NCBI GenBank assembly: GCA_038064135.1
Contig: JBBTTS010000050.1
Span: forward strand, 1 to 7,091
Source: JBBTTS01 sp038064135
GTDB lineage: Bacteria > Patescibacteriota > Saccharimonadia > Saccharimonadales > OMJO01
DNA length: 7,091 bases
Reading direction: 5' to 3'
In this document: positions 1 to 6,153 of the stretch, in pieces
Layout: the number at the start of each line of letters is the position of its first letter
Position numbering within the stretch: position 1 is the first letter of the stretch
Notes under the pieces: generated by a model
Database searches by the model: none
The model's input: only the letters and a program-made list of their open reading frames with translations
What the model was told of the DNA's origin: nothing
Position numbers and translations under genes: made by a program

Positions 1-1
1 T

Positions 2-109
2 TTTAGCTTGCGTGAAAGGTTTAAAGCCAAGCGGCCGCTATTGATCGAAAAAATGAAATCATTTGCCAAAAAAGTCGAGGTAAAGCAGGTGGAGGAAGCC
101 CATGCCTGA
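2..109 (+). CDS. 3' end of upstream ATP synthase operon gene (possibly delta subunit)
   Basis: An open frame enters from the left edge and ends with TGA at 107-109, giving 35 visible C-terminal residues rich in Lys, Glu and Arg (it starts FSLRERFKAK and ends KQVEEAHA). Its stop overlaps the atpA start at 102 by eight bases, the kind of translational coupling seen between co-transcribed genes. In most bacteria the gene directly before atpA is atpH, encoding the delta stator subunit, so position suggests delta. The visible residues do not clearly match the usual end of delta or of subunit b, so the identity is inferred from context only. The tail looks helical and charged. Confidence 0.6.
   Translation, partial: FSLRERFKAKRPLLIEKMKSFAKKVEVKQVEEAHA
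91..95 (+). promoter_or_regulatory. Shine-Dalgarno site of atpA
   Basis: GGAGG lies six bases before the ATG at 102, inside the last codons of the upstream gene. It fixes the atpA start and supports keeping the proline/alanine-rich N-terminal extension of alpha as translated sequence. Confidence 0.85.
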
Positions 110-1721
110 ACAGCAAGCTACGCCGCCGGTGCAGGTGCCAGCAGCCGCTCCACAGACTTCAGCTACGGAAATCTCAGCTGCTAATCAGCATTTCGATCGG
201 TTGGTAAAAGCCGGACAACCTGTTGGCGAGGTAATTGGTGTTGATAGATTTTTGATTACAGTTCATGGTTTACAGCCCTGTAGTGTACATGCCCTTGTAA
301 TGTTCGAAGATGGCAGTAAAGGCTTTGTACACCAAGTTCATGTCGATAAAATTATTGTACTTCACCTAGGCAGCGATCTACTAAGGGTTGGCATGGTTGC
401 AGTGTTGCAACATCAAGAACTGGTTTGTCGGGTTGGTAAAGATTTCATCGGCCGAGTTATATCTGTTACAGGTGACCCCTTAGACGGTAAAGGTCCGGTT
501 GCGGCTGATGCGGCTTGGCCGGTTTTTAATACTGCGCCGCCACTTTATGCAAGGAAGTTACTAGACACTCAGCTGGAGAGTGGCATTACGGCAATTGACG
601 CACTTTTCCCAGTTGTGAGAGGCCAGCGTATTGCCGTGCTGGGCGACAGCAAAAGCGGCAAGAGCACTATGGCAACCCAACTAACTTTAAATCAAAAAAA
701 CACCGACCAAGTAGTAGTTTATGCCCTAATTGCCAAACGTCGAACTGACATCGACACATTGCTGAGCCGCTTACAAGAAAACGGTGCGCTCGAAAAAGCC
801 ATAGTGGTGGTGAGTACCATGTTTGAATCGTTAATAATGAGCTATTTGGCGCCTTATGTAGCCTGCGCAATGGCCGAATATTTGTGGCAAAAAATGAACC
901 AAGATACCATCATAATTTATGATGACCTTACCAGCCACGCCCACGCCTACCGTGAGGTGGCTTTAATGAGTGGTGTTAGCCCGGGCCGGGACAGCTACCC
1001 AGGAGACATGTTTTATGCTCACTCTAGTTTACTCGAAAGAGCAGGACGCCTAGATAATAATTCGGCACATCTTACCAGTATTCCGGTTGTTTTAGCTGCG
1101 GGTGGCGACATAACCGCATATTTGCCGACTAATATTATGTCTATCACCGATGGTCAGTGGATACTCGATATGGATATTTTTCGTAACGGTATTCGCCCGG
1201 CAGTTAGCATGGGCCTTAGTGTGACCCGCGTTGGCGGTGTTGGACACAATAAACGTCAAAAAAATCAAGCTGCCGAAACTCTAAAGATTTTGGCGGATTT
1301 TCGTCAAGCCGAAGAATTTTCACACTTTGGATCAGAGCTTTCAACAGAGGCAAAACACTCACTAGAAACAGGTAAAAATATATTTGCTGCCCTTACGCAG
1401 GGTCCCGGCGATACTTTCTCGTTGATGGCACAACAGCTGATGTTAGATATAGTTTTAGGGATCAAAGACGGCGAAACACTAGACACCGGCGCCTTAAAAG
1501 TTCATGTCAGCGAGTATGCTAGTAAAATTCAAAAAGACGAAGATTTTGATAAAATTCGCAATCAATTAAGAGCCGTAGTGGTTGGCGGCACGCCAACTTC
1601 TGCCGCCCCCGCCGAGGGCCAAGTTCCAACATCAACTGCAAATGCATCTACCGAACCAACCGAAACTGATCAGCCTAACGATGCAAAACCTGTCGAACCA
1701 CCTAGTGAGGAAAAAAAGTAA
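102..1721 (+). CDS. atpA: F-type ATP synthase subunit alpha
   Basis: Alpha subunit of the F1 hexamer, cytoplasmic face of the membrane. It carries the non-catalytic nucleotide site and gives the arginine finger to the catalytic site on beta. Visible order: Pro/Ala/Gln-rich N-terminal extension (about 1-25), beta-barrel (about 38-115), P-loop GDSKSGKST (181-189), Walker B IIIYDDLTSHA (270-280), then SITDGQ (347-352) and RPAVSMGLSVTRVGG (365-379) with the arginine finger at R376. A helical C-terminal domain follows. The usual alpha P-loop is GDRQTGKT; here Arg-Gln is replaced by Ser-Lys (183-184). The family signature normally reads PAVN/D...S.S and here ends in Thr. About 43 residues at the end (497-539) are low-complexity Pro/Thr/Ala/Glu, so the protein is 539 aa rather than about 500-510. 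The start is supported by the GGAGG site. Confidence 0.97.
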   Translation: MPEQQATPPVQVPAAAPQTSATEISAANQHFDRLVKAGQPVGEVIGVDRFLITVHGLQPCSVHALVMFEDGSKGFVHQVHVDKIIVLHLGSDLLRVGMVAVLQHQELVCRVGKDFIGRVISVTGDPLDGKGPVAADAAWPVFNTAPPLYARKLLDTQLESGITAIDALFPVVRGQRIAVLGDSKSGKSTMATQLTLNQKNTDQVVVYALIAKRRTDIDTLLSRLQENGALEKAIVVVSTMFESLIMSYLAPYVACAMAEYLWQKMNQDTIIIYDDLTSHAHAYREVALMSGVSPGRDSYPGDMFYAHSSLLERAGRLDNNSAHLTSIPVVLAAGGDITAYLPTNIMSITDGQWILDMDIFRNGIRPAVSMGLSVTRVGGVGHNKRQKNQAAETLKILADFRQAEEFSHFGSELSTEAKHSLETGKNIFAALTQGPGDTFSLMAQQLMLDIVLGIKDGETLDTGALKVHVSEYASKIQKDEDFDKIRNQLRAVVVGGTPTSAAPAEGQVPTSTANASTEPTETDQPNDAKPVEPPSEEKK

Positions 1722-2581
1722 TGCGTCGCCCAAATGAGATTGAACGTGAAGAAATGGCCATGGGAACTTTGGCCGAGTTAACATCGGTTTTTGAAGGTAT
1801 CGCCAGCATGCGAATTGCCCAAATTAAAAACCAAGTACTTCAAGCTACCCAGTTTTTTAACGAACTTTGGCACATATATTCACAGTTGAGGGTCGATAGC
1901 ATATTCCATTTCGGTAGAGGTCAAGTGGACGAAGAAATAATAGACAAAGAACTCTATATTATTATTACCGCCGAGGGTGGTTTTAGTGGCGACATTGACC
2001 AAAAACTTATCCAACTAATGCTCGAAACATACGACAAAGCTAAAAATGACATCGTAGTTATTGGTCACCATGGGGCAATTCAATTAGCGCAGCGCGGAAT
2101 TAGCTACAAAAAATACTTCAAGCTACCTGTAAAAGATAAAAATATTAATGTGACCCCGATTACCAAAATTGTGCAGCAATACAGAAGCACATATGTTTAT
2201 TATCAAGAGTATATTTCACTAATGGTTCAAGAAGTTAAACGAATCGAATTAAGTAGTGCTGTTACACAAAAAGGTAATCAAGCTGCTGCAGCATCAGATG
2301 ACATAATTACAGAGCGAAATTATATTTTTGAGCCTACCAGTTATGATGTGGTTGATCACCTAGAAAGATCTATGATGCAAATCGCTTTGAGTCAGGTAAT
2401 TCTAGATTCTAAGTTGGCGCAGTATGCTAGTCGATTTAGGGCTATGAGTGCTGCCAAAGAAAAAGCCAATGAAACTAAAAGTGATTTACATCTAGAGAAC
2501 AACCGTGCCAGACGCGCCATTAAAGATGAGCGCTTAAAAGAAATCATTAACGGTCTAAGAAAAGCTAGGGCGGGAGTGTAA
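1721..2581 (+). CDS. atpG: F-type ATP synthase subunit gamma
   Basis: Central rotor stalk of F1, turning inside the alpha/beta hexamer. At 286 aa it has the usual family length. The C-terminal half is the recognisable part: YIFEPTSYDVVDHL (201-214), ASRFRAMSAAKEKANETKSD (236-255), LENNRARRA (258-266) and LKEIING (272-278) line up with the end of E. coli gamma. The N-terminal helix is divergent: the usual MEMVAASK stretch reads IKNQVLQATQFFNELW (35-50), and the SDRGLCGGLN-type strand reads ITAEGGFSGDID (82-93). The ATG overlaps the atpA stop by one base (TAATG), with GTGAGGA about ten bases upstream. In-frame ATGs at codons 12 and 14 are possible later starts that would remove a charged leader. 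The junction implies translational coupling with atpA. Confidence 0.93.
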   Translation: MRRPNEIEREEMAMGTLAELTSVFEGIASMRIAQIKNQVLQATQFFNELWHIYSQLRVDSIFHFGRGQVDEEIIDKELYIIITAEGGFSGDIDQKLIQLMLETYDKAKNDIVVIGHHGAIQLAQRGISYKKYFKLPVKDKNINVTPITKIVQQYRSTYVYYQEYISLMVQEVKRIELSSAVTQKGNQAAAASDDIITERNYIFEPTSYDVVDHLERSMMQIALSQVILDSKLAQYASRFRAMSAAKEKANETKSDLHLENNRARRAIKDERLKEIINGLRKARAGV

Positions 2582-2583
2582 TT

Positions 2584-3885
2584 ATGGGTGTAATTATATC
2601 GGCCAAAGACCTGGTAGTTCGTGCTCAATTCGACAACGACGCGCCTAACGTCAGCGAAGTAGTAATTGTCGATAACGGCCACAACACCAAGCTTTTAGTA
2701 AACCACCTAGAGCCAGGAGGGATAGCCTTTTGTCTTAATGTCAGAAGTGATAAGCGGATTCAGCGAGGCATGAATGTGGCTCGAACGGGTAAGGGGATTG
2801 AAATTCCGATTGGCGAAAAAACTATCGGCCGTATTTTAGACGCTCTTGGTGACCCGCTCGACGGTCTACCTGCGGTCAGTGGTGACGATGTTCGCTACAA
2901 AGACATCTTGAAAGTACCAAATCGAACTACTAATTTTAAGGTGAGTAAACCAGAAATATTAGAAACCGGCATAAAGGTTATCGACTTCTTTACACCATTT
3001 GTTAAGGGGCGAAAAATTGGCATTATTGGTGGAGCTGGTGTAGGTAAAACAGTCACAACTATGGAGCTAATTAACAATATTGCCCAAAGTGGCGGTGGTT
3101 TGTCGTATTTTGCTGGCATAGGTGAGCGTATTCGTGAAGGTCACGAACTTTGGGATACCTTAAAAGAAAACGACCTGCTTAAAAATACTTGCATGTTCTT
3201 TGGTCAGATGAACGAAAATCCGGTACAACGTGCCTTAATTGGTATTTCAGCAGTAGCTAGTGCCGAATATTTCCGAGACGAGCAAAAGAAAGATATTTTG
3301 TATTTTGCCGATAACATGTATCGCTACATTCAGGCACGTAACGAACTGGCGACTATTTTGGATCAAGTACCAAACGAAGGTGGTTACGAACCAACAATTT
3401 TTTCGGACGTTAAATTGATGCAAGATAGGCTAAGTTCAAACGAAAATGGTTCTATTACATCAGTACAAACTATTTATGTTCCAGCCGATGACCTTAGCGA
3501 CCCGGCGGTGCAGATGATTCAGCACGAGCTAGATAGTATTATTGTATTATCTCGTAAAGTTGCCGAACAAGGTGTTCGTCCGGCGGTGGATTTAAACAAA
3601 ACAACCTCTAGTTTGTTAACCCCAGAAGTTGTAGGAGATAGACATTATCTATTAAGTGTCCAAGTTCAGGCTTTACTGCAAAAATATGAATCACTAAAAA
3701 GCATCATTGCGATTATTGGCGAAAACGAACTTTCGGCCGCCGACCGAGCCGACTATGCCAAAGCTAAGAAATTAATCGCCAACTTTACCCAAAATATGCA
3801 TGTTATGACAAAGCATAACGGCATAGAGGGCGATTTCTTTACCCGCGAAGAAACATTGCAAAGTATTGAAGAAATAGTTGCCTAG
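2584..3885 (+). CDS. atpD: F-type ATP synthase subunit beta (catalytic)
   Basis: Catalytic F1 subunit that makes or hydrolyses ATP. Domains: beta-barrel (about 1-78), nucleotide-binding domain with Walker A GGAGVGKT (149-156, K155), catalytic GERIREGHELW (180-190, E181 and R182), Walker B DILYFADNMYRYIQ (237-250, D243 and R247) and ITSVQTIYVPADDLSDPA (291-308). A short helical C-terminal domain follows. Striking changes: adenine-pocket aromatics (E. coli Y331, F404, F410) align with R332, M405 and H411; the DELSEED loop reads NELSAAD (381-387); and the protein ends at 433 aa, without the usual tail containing LPEQAFYMVG. A GGGCGGGAG stretch precedes the start by about eight bases, and the gap to atpG is two bases. 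Because the core catalytic residues remain, it is probably active, with altered nucleotide recognition. Confidence 0.96.
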   Translation: MGVIISAKDLVVRAQFDNDAPNVSEVVIVDNGHNTKLLVNHLEPGGIAFCLNVRSDKRIQRGMNVARTGKGIEIPIGEKTIGRILDALGDPLDGLPAVSGDDVRYKDILKVPNRTTNFKVSKPEILETGIKVIDFFTPFVKGRKIGIIGGAGVGKTVTTMELINNIAQSGGGLSYFAGIGERIREGHELWDTLKENDLLKNTCMFFGQMNENPVQRALIGISAVASAEYFRDEQKKDILYFADNMYRYIQARNELATILDQVPNEGGYEPTIFSDVKLMQDRLSSNENGSITSVQTIYVPADDLSDPAVQMIQHELDSIIVLSRKVAEQGVRPAVDLNKTTSSLLTPEVVGDRHYLLSVQVQALLQKYESLKSIIAIIGENELSAADRADYAKAKKLIANFTQNMHVMTKHNGIEGDFFTREETLQSIEEIVA

Positions 3886-3891
3886 GTTAAG

Positions 3892-4275
3892 ATGAGCGAA
3901 GATCAAAAAAACCATAACGATAACTCTACACAACAGTCATCGTCGGCTTCTGGAGTTGCTGTTGAGCGAGACGAAAAGCTAGAAAAATCTCAAGCAAAAG
4001 TTGTTGAATCGCTGCGTGGCCAAAATAAAGACGCCAAAATGCACGTTAAAGTTTACGCACCATTTAAGACTTATTACGACGACGATGCATTTAGTATCTC
4101 GGCGGTTAATGACACCGGCCCGTTTGACATTTTACCTAAACATCACAATTTTATGACACTGCTAAGTGCTGGTGATGTAGTGGTAAGAAACGACAGTGGT
4201 GAGGAGCGGGTGACGATTGGACAGGGAATTATGCATGTTAAAGCCGACGAAGTCATTGTATTTTTAGATGTTTAG
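3892..4275 (+). CDS. atpC: F-type ATP synthase subunit epsilon, sandwich domain only
   Basis: Epsilon couples gamma to the c-ring and, in many bacteria, inhibits ATP hydrolysis through a C-terminal helical hairpin. The family beta-sandwich is visible at 50-127: MHVKVYAPFKTYYDDDAFSI, then GPFDILPKHHNFMTLLSAGD (76-95) matching the usual GEFGILPGHAPLLT region, and QGIMHVKADEVIVFLD (111-126). The protein stops right after the last strand, so the helical hairpin is absent. In its place there is a hydrophilic Ser/Gln/Lys-rich N-terminal extension of about 49 residues. A later start at Met50 (4039) would remove the extension but has no visible Shine-Dalgarno, whereas a weak AGG sits five bases before 3892. 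Its stop overlaps the stop of the convergent minus-strand gene. Confidence 0.88.
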   Translation: MSEDQKNHNDNSTQQSSSASGVAVERDEKLEKSQAKVVESLRGQNKDAKMHVKVYAPFKTYYDDDAFSISAVNDTGPFDILPKHHNFMTLLSAGDVVVRNDSGEERVTIGQGIMHVKADEVIVFLDV

Positions 4276-5225
4276 TCGATGACTATGTAGTCAAAACTAA
4301 ATGATCCGCTTGGTGTAGAACTCAATATACACAAACTGAACTGGGTAGATGACCTAGTTACATAAAAGTTCAAACCAGATGCACTTGGATTAATGGGGCT
4401 AACTACAACATGTGGTGTTGAAACGAATGATTTTGCAAAATTAACTGTGATAAAGCAACCTGATGCAGGGGGAGACCCTCCTATATTTACGGTTATTGTT
4501 CCGGCCGTATCTGTGCCACTAACTGAAGTAGTTCCACCCGACCCAAGTGCATTCCCGCTAGTAAAAGTTGGCGTACTGCCTCCGGCGTCAATGTGTTTAT
4601 TGAAGGTCAAATCATTAATTAAGTTTAAAGTCTGAGCACTGAGTGTCGGTACAGATACGGTGCCACCAAAATTTGCGCCTCCGCTTACCGTTAGTGCTTT
4701 AAAAATTTTTACATCACCCTGAAACGATGAATCATTAGCAATCGAAATTTCGTTAGCCTGAATTTTATCAAATAAGCTTGTACCTGATACCGTCAGGCCA
4801 TTTATATTTACCGATCCGCCAATCTTCAGGGCTCCGGCAATGTCCAGACTGTCTTTTACTAACACTTTACCGCTAAAAATTGTATTAGATTCGATACTCA
4901 ATGTTTGTTTAGGATCGCCAACTTTGGCTTCGCTATCTTTTAATTTTTCTAAAGCTTCTTTAGTCAATGGCGTCGTTCCTAGAGTTGGGACTTCGGAATC
5001 TTTCTTGGCTCTTTGAATACCGACAAAAACCAAACCACCAGAAATAACCACAATTAGTATAAACATTAAAAGATATATATTTAGTTTACTGGCAACTTTT
5101 TGCAGACCGCCTTTTAAAACATTATCTTTTTTTGGCTCTGACTTCTTAACATCATCGGACGGCGCAGGCGCACCGTCTTGGCGCTCTAGTGCATTGGCGT
5201 CGTCTTCTTGTTTTGGGGTTTCCAC
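4272..5225 (-). CDS. Membrane-anchored fibre-like surface protein
   Basis: Predicted 317-aa single-pass protein. An acidic and Lys-rich N-terminus (1-46) is followed by one transmembrane helix (about 48-70, FILIVVISGGLVFVGI) with positive charges after it. Then comes a linker, a stretch of short strand-turn repeats (about 109-210; for example SGKVLVKDSLDIAGALKIGG) that looks like a beta-helix, and a C-terminal domain (about 225-317). The last domain starts with GTDTAGTITVNIG (237-249) and ends FSFDYIVID, a pattern I associate with phage tail-fibre-like tips and CPR surface proteins. C257 and C299 may pair. The start is GTG; the in-frame TAA ten codons upstream leaves no ATG alternative, and the Shine-Dalgarno is weak. 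Topology is uncertain, but the length and repeats suggest a fibre outside the cell. Function unknown; adhesion is a guess. Confidence 0.8.
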   Translation of the reverse strand: METPKQEDDANALERQDGAPAPSDDVKKSEPKKDNVLKGGLQKVASKLNIYLLMFILIVVISGGLVFVGIQRAKKDSEVPTLGTTPLTKEALEKLKDSEAKVGDPKQTLSIESNTIFSGKVLVKDSLDIAGALKIGGSVNINGLTVSGTSLFDKIQANEISIANDSSFQGDVKIFKALTVSGGANFGGTVSVPTLSAQTLNLINDLTFNKHIDAGGSTPTFTSGNALGSGGTTSVSGTDTAGTITVNIGGSPPASGCFITVNFAKSFVSTPHVVVSPINPSASGLNFYVTRSSTQFSLCILSSTPSGSFSFDYIVID

Positions 5226-5261
5226 CGCGAATATATCCCGTTTTCGTTTATCTTATAAACC

Positions 5262-5277
5262 GCTAATCCTTATTAGC
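5262..5277. repeat. 16-bp perfect inverted repeat in divergent promoter region
   Basis: GCTAAT, a four-base CCTT spacer, then ATTAGC: six-base arms that are perfectly complementary. It lies between the two divergent genes starting at 5225 (minus) and 5380 (plus), 37 bases upstream of the minus-strand GTG. It could be an operator or a hairpin in the 5' leader of the minus-strand transcript. It is not followed by a T-run, so a terminator is unlikely. Confidence 0.5.
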
Positions 5278-5319
5278 ATACACTGTTTTTATCAAAAATA
5301 AAAAACCCACTTTACCCCG

Positions 5320-5348
5320 TTGCCGACTGGACGGCTATAGTATATAGT
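5320..5348 (+). promoter_or_regulatory. Predicted sigma70-type promoter for the 5380 gene
   Basis: TTGCCG (5320-5325) and TATAGT (5343-5348) are separated by 17 bases, a good -35/-10 arrangement. The start point would fall near 5355, giving a leader of about 25 bases before the ATG at 5380. A second TATAGT occurs at 5336 but its spacing to the -35 is poor. Confidence 0.55.
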
Positions 5349-5354
5349 GAGCGT

Positions 5355-5362
5355 TAGGTTAG
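5355..5362 (+). repeat. TAGGTTAG element, copy 1
   Basis: TAGGTTAG sits at the predicted transcription start of the 5380 gene, six bases after its -10. It is followed at once by GCATAAGC (5362-5369). A second exact copy lies at 6124-6131 before the next gene, next to the reverse complement of that octamer. Confidence 0.45.
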
Positions 5363-5379
5363 CATAAGCGTTAAAAAAA

Positions 5380-6096
5380 ATGAACGCTGGCACGCTTACC
5401 GAGAATGGACAGCAAGTGGCCCGCTATTATCGCGATATTAATCACTACGTTCATGCTCGCTACTGGAGACGCATCAAAAAAGTATTGGCAGTAGTGCTGG
5501 TCGTTGGTTTGGCGGTGGTGAGTATATTAGTAATTGATATTTTGCGAACCAAAAAGAAAAACAATACTCCATCAGAAAGCACTCCCGAAACTACAGCAAC
5601 CTATAATCCAAGTGTCAAAATTCACCGCACGGCATATTTTCAGTTTCAGACCGACCAATCGTGGTCATTCATAAAAAATGAATCTACTGACAATAAATTT
5701 GTGTTTAGAAGCCTTCGTGGCAAATTGGTGGAGCATGGCATTATGATTTTTGTTAATCAAAAAATATCACCAGAAGCGTCACGGGTTTTGCCCGCCGAAT
5801 TGAAAACTGACCAATCTCTGGTAGCCGGTTTTGTAAGTGATCATTGTCAAAAATCTTTACCCAAAAATGCTGCACAGTTATCGCAAACTGCTAATATTCA
5901 AGGGGCAGAGTTTACTTGCGACTATGACTCATCTGAATATTCAGTAGTGGTTGGCCTGAGGGGTGCAAAAGTTCCATTTGAACTTGTCCGACCAGATGGT
6001 ACAAAAATTACATATGCTATTCTTTATCACAACTTAAGGGCTGTCTGGGACGATGCTCAACTTAGGCAAATTGTAGATTCTTTCCAAACCAGATAA
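5380..6096 (+). CDS. Single-pass membrane protein of unknown function
   Basis: 238-aa protein I do not recognise as a named family. A cytoplasmic N-terminus rich in Tyr, Arg and His (1-34) leads to one transmembrane helix (about 35-55, VLAVVLVVGLAVVSILVIDI) flanked by RRIKK before and RTKKK after. A Ser/Thr/Pro/Glu linker (about 61-77) follows, then a globular domain (about 80-238) with regular alternation of hydrophobic residues that looks mixed alpha/beta. C156 and C180 are its only cysteines and could form a disulfide outside the cell. The C-terminal helix DDAQLRQIVDSFQTR resembles the end of small extracytoplasmic domains such as PsbP-like or DUF-type folds, but that is a weak impression. 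No Shine-Dalgarno is evident before the ATG, and an in-frame TAA at 5365 rules out an upstream start. Confidence 0.8.
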   Translation: MNAGTLTENGQQVARYYRDINHYVHARYWRRIKKVLAVVLVVGLAVVSILVIDILRTKKKNNTPSESTPETTATYNPSVKIHRTAYFQFQTDQSWSFIKNESTDNKFVFRSLRGKLVEHGIMIFVNQKISPEASRVLPAELKTDQSLVAGFVSDHCQKSLPKNAAQLSQTANIQGAEFTCDYDSSEYSVVVGLRGAKVPFELVRPDGTKITYAILYHNLRAVWDDAQLRQIVDSFQTR

Positions 6097-6112
6097 ATAC
6101 ATTATTTTATGA

Positions 6113-6124
6113 TATGCTTATGCT
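6113..6124 (+). promoter_or_regulatory. Possible -10 region of the secreted-protein gene
   Basis: Two adjacent TATGCT hexamers (6113-6118 and 6119-6124), preceded by an overlapping TATGAT (6108-6113), offer candidate -10 boxes about 30-40 bases before the GTG at 6154. No convincing -35 is visible, so this is a weak call. The 57-base gap after the previous gene would also allow read-through transcription from it. Confidence 0.3.
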
Positions 6125-6131
6125 AGGTTAG
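6124..6131 (+). repeat. TAGGTTAG element, copy 2
   Basis: Exact copy of the 5355-5362 octamer, again about 25-30 bases upstream of a start codon. It is preceded by GCTTATGC (6116-6123), the reverse complement of the octamer that follows copy 1. Confidence 0.45.
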
Positions 6132-6153
6132 TTATTAGCGGAGAATAAAAACC

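Noticed and set aside
667..870. Antisense open frame of 67 codons inside atpA
   Set aside because: It lies wholly opposite the conserved P-loop region of alpha, has no ribosome binding site or recognisable motif, and is explained by codon constraint on the sense strand. The same applies to antisense frames at 1304-1486, 2392-2682 and 2895-3119.
3883..3891. Frameshift or sequencing error truncating atpD
   Set aside because: The missing tail motif LPEQAFYMVG is not found in the bases that follow in the same frame, and atpC begins six bases later with its own start.
102..4275. V/A-type or N-type (sodium) ATPase, or a mycoplasma-type F1-like cluster
   Set aside because: The order alpha-gamma-beta-epsilon and the conserved gamma C-terminus and epsilon sandwich are those of the ordinary F-type operon; N-ATPase clusters begin with beta and epsilon.
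4468..4485. GGGGGAGACCCTCC hairpin as a transcription terminator
   Set aside because: It lies inside the coding sequence of the minus-strand gene and has no T-run on either side.
4393..4635. Plus-strand open frame of 80 codons opposite the fibre-like gene
   Set aside because: The minus-strand protein has a coherent architecture (membrane helix, repeats, tip domain). The plus-strand frame has no start signal and reflects the repetitive composition.
5296..5307. A-rich tract as an intrinsic terminator
   Set aside because: No stable GC-rich stem precedes it on either strand; it sits in a divergent promoter region where no terminator is needed.
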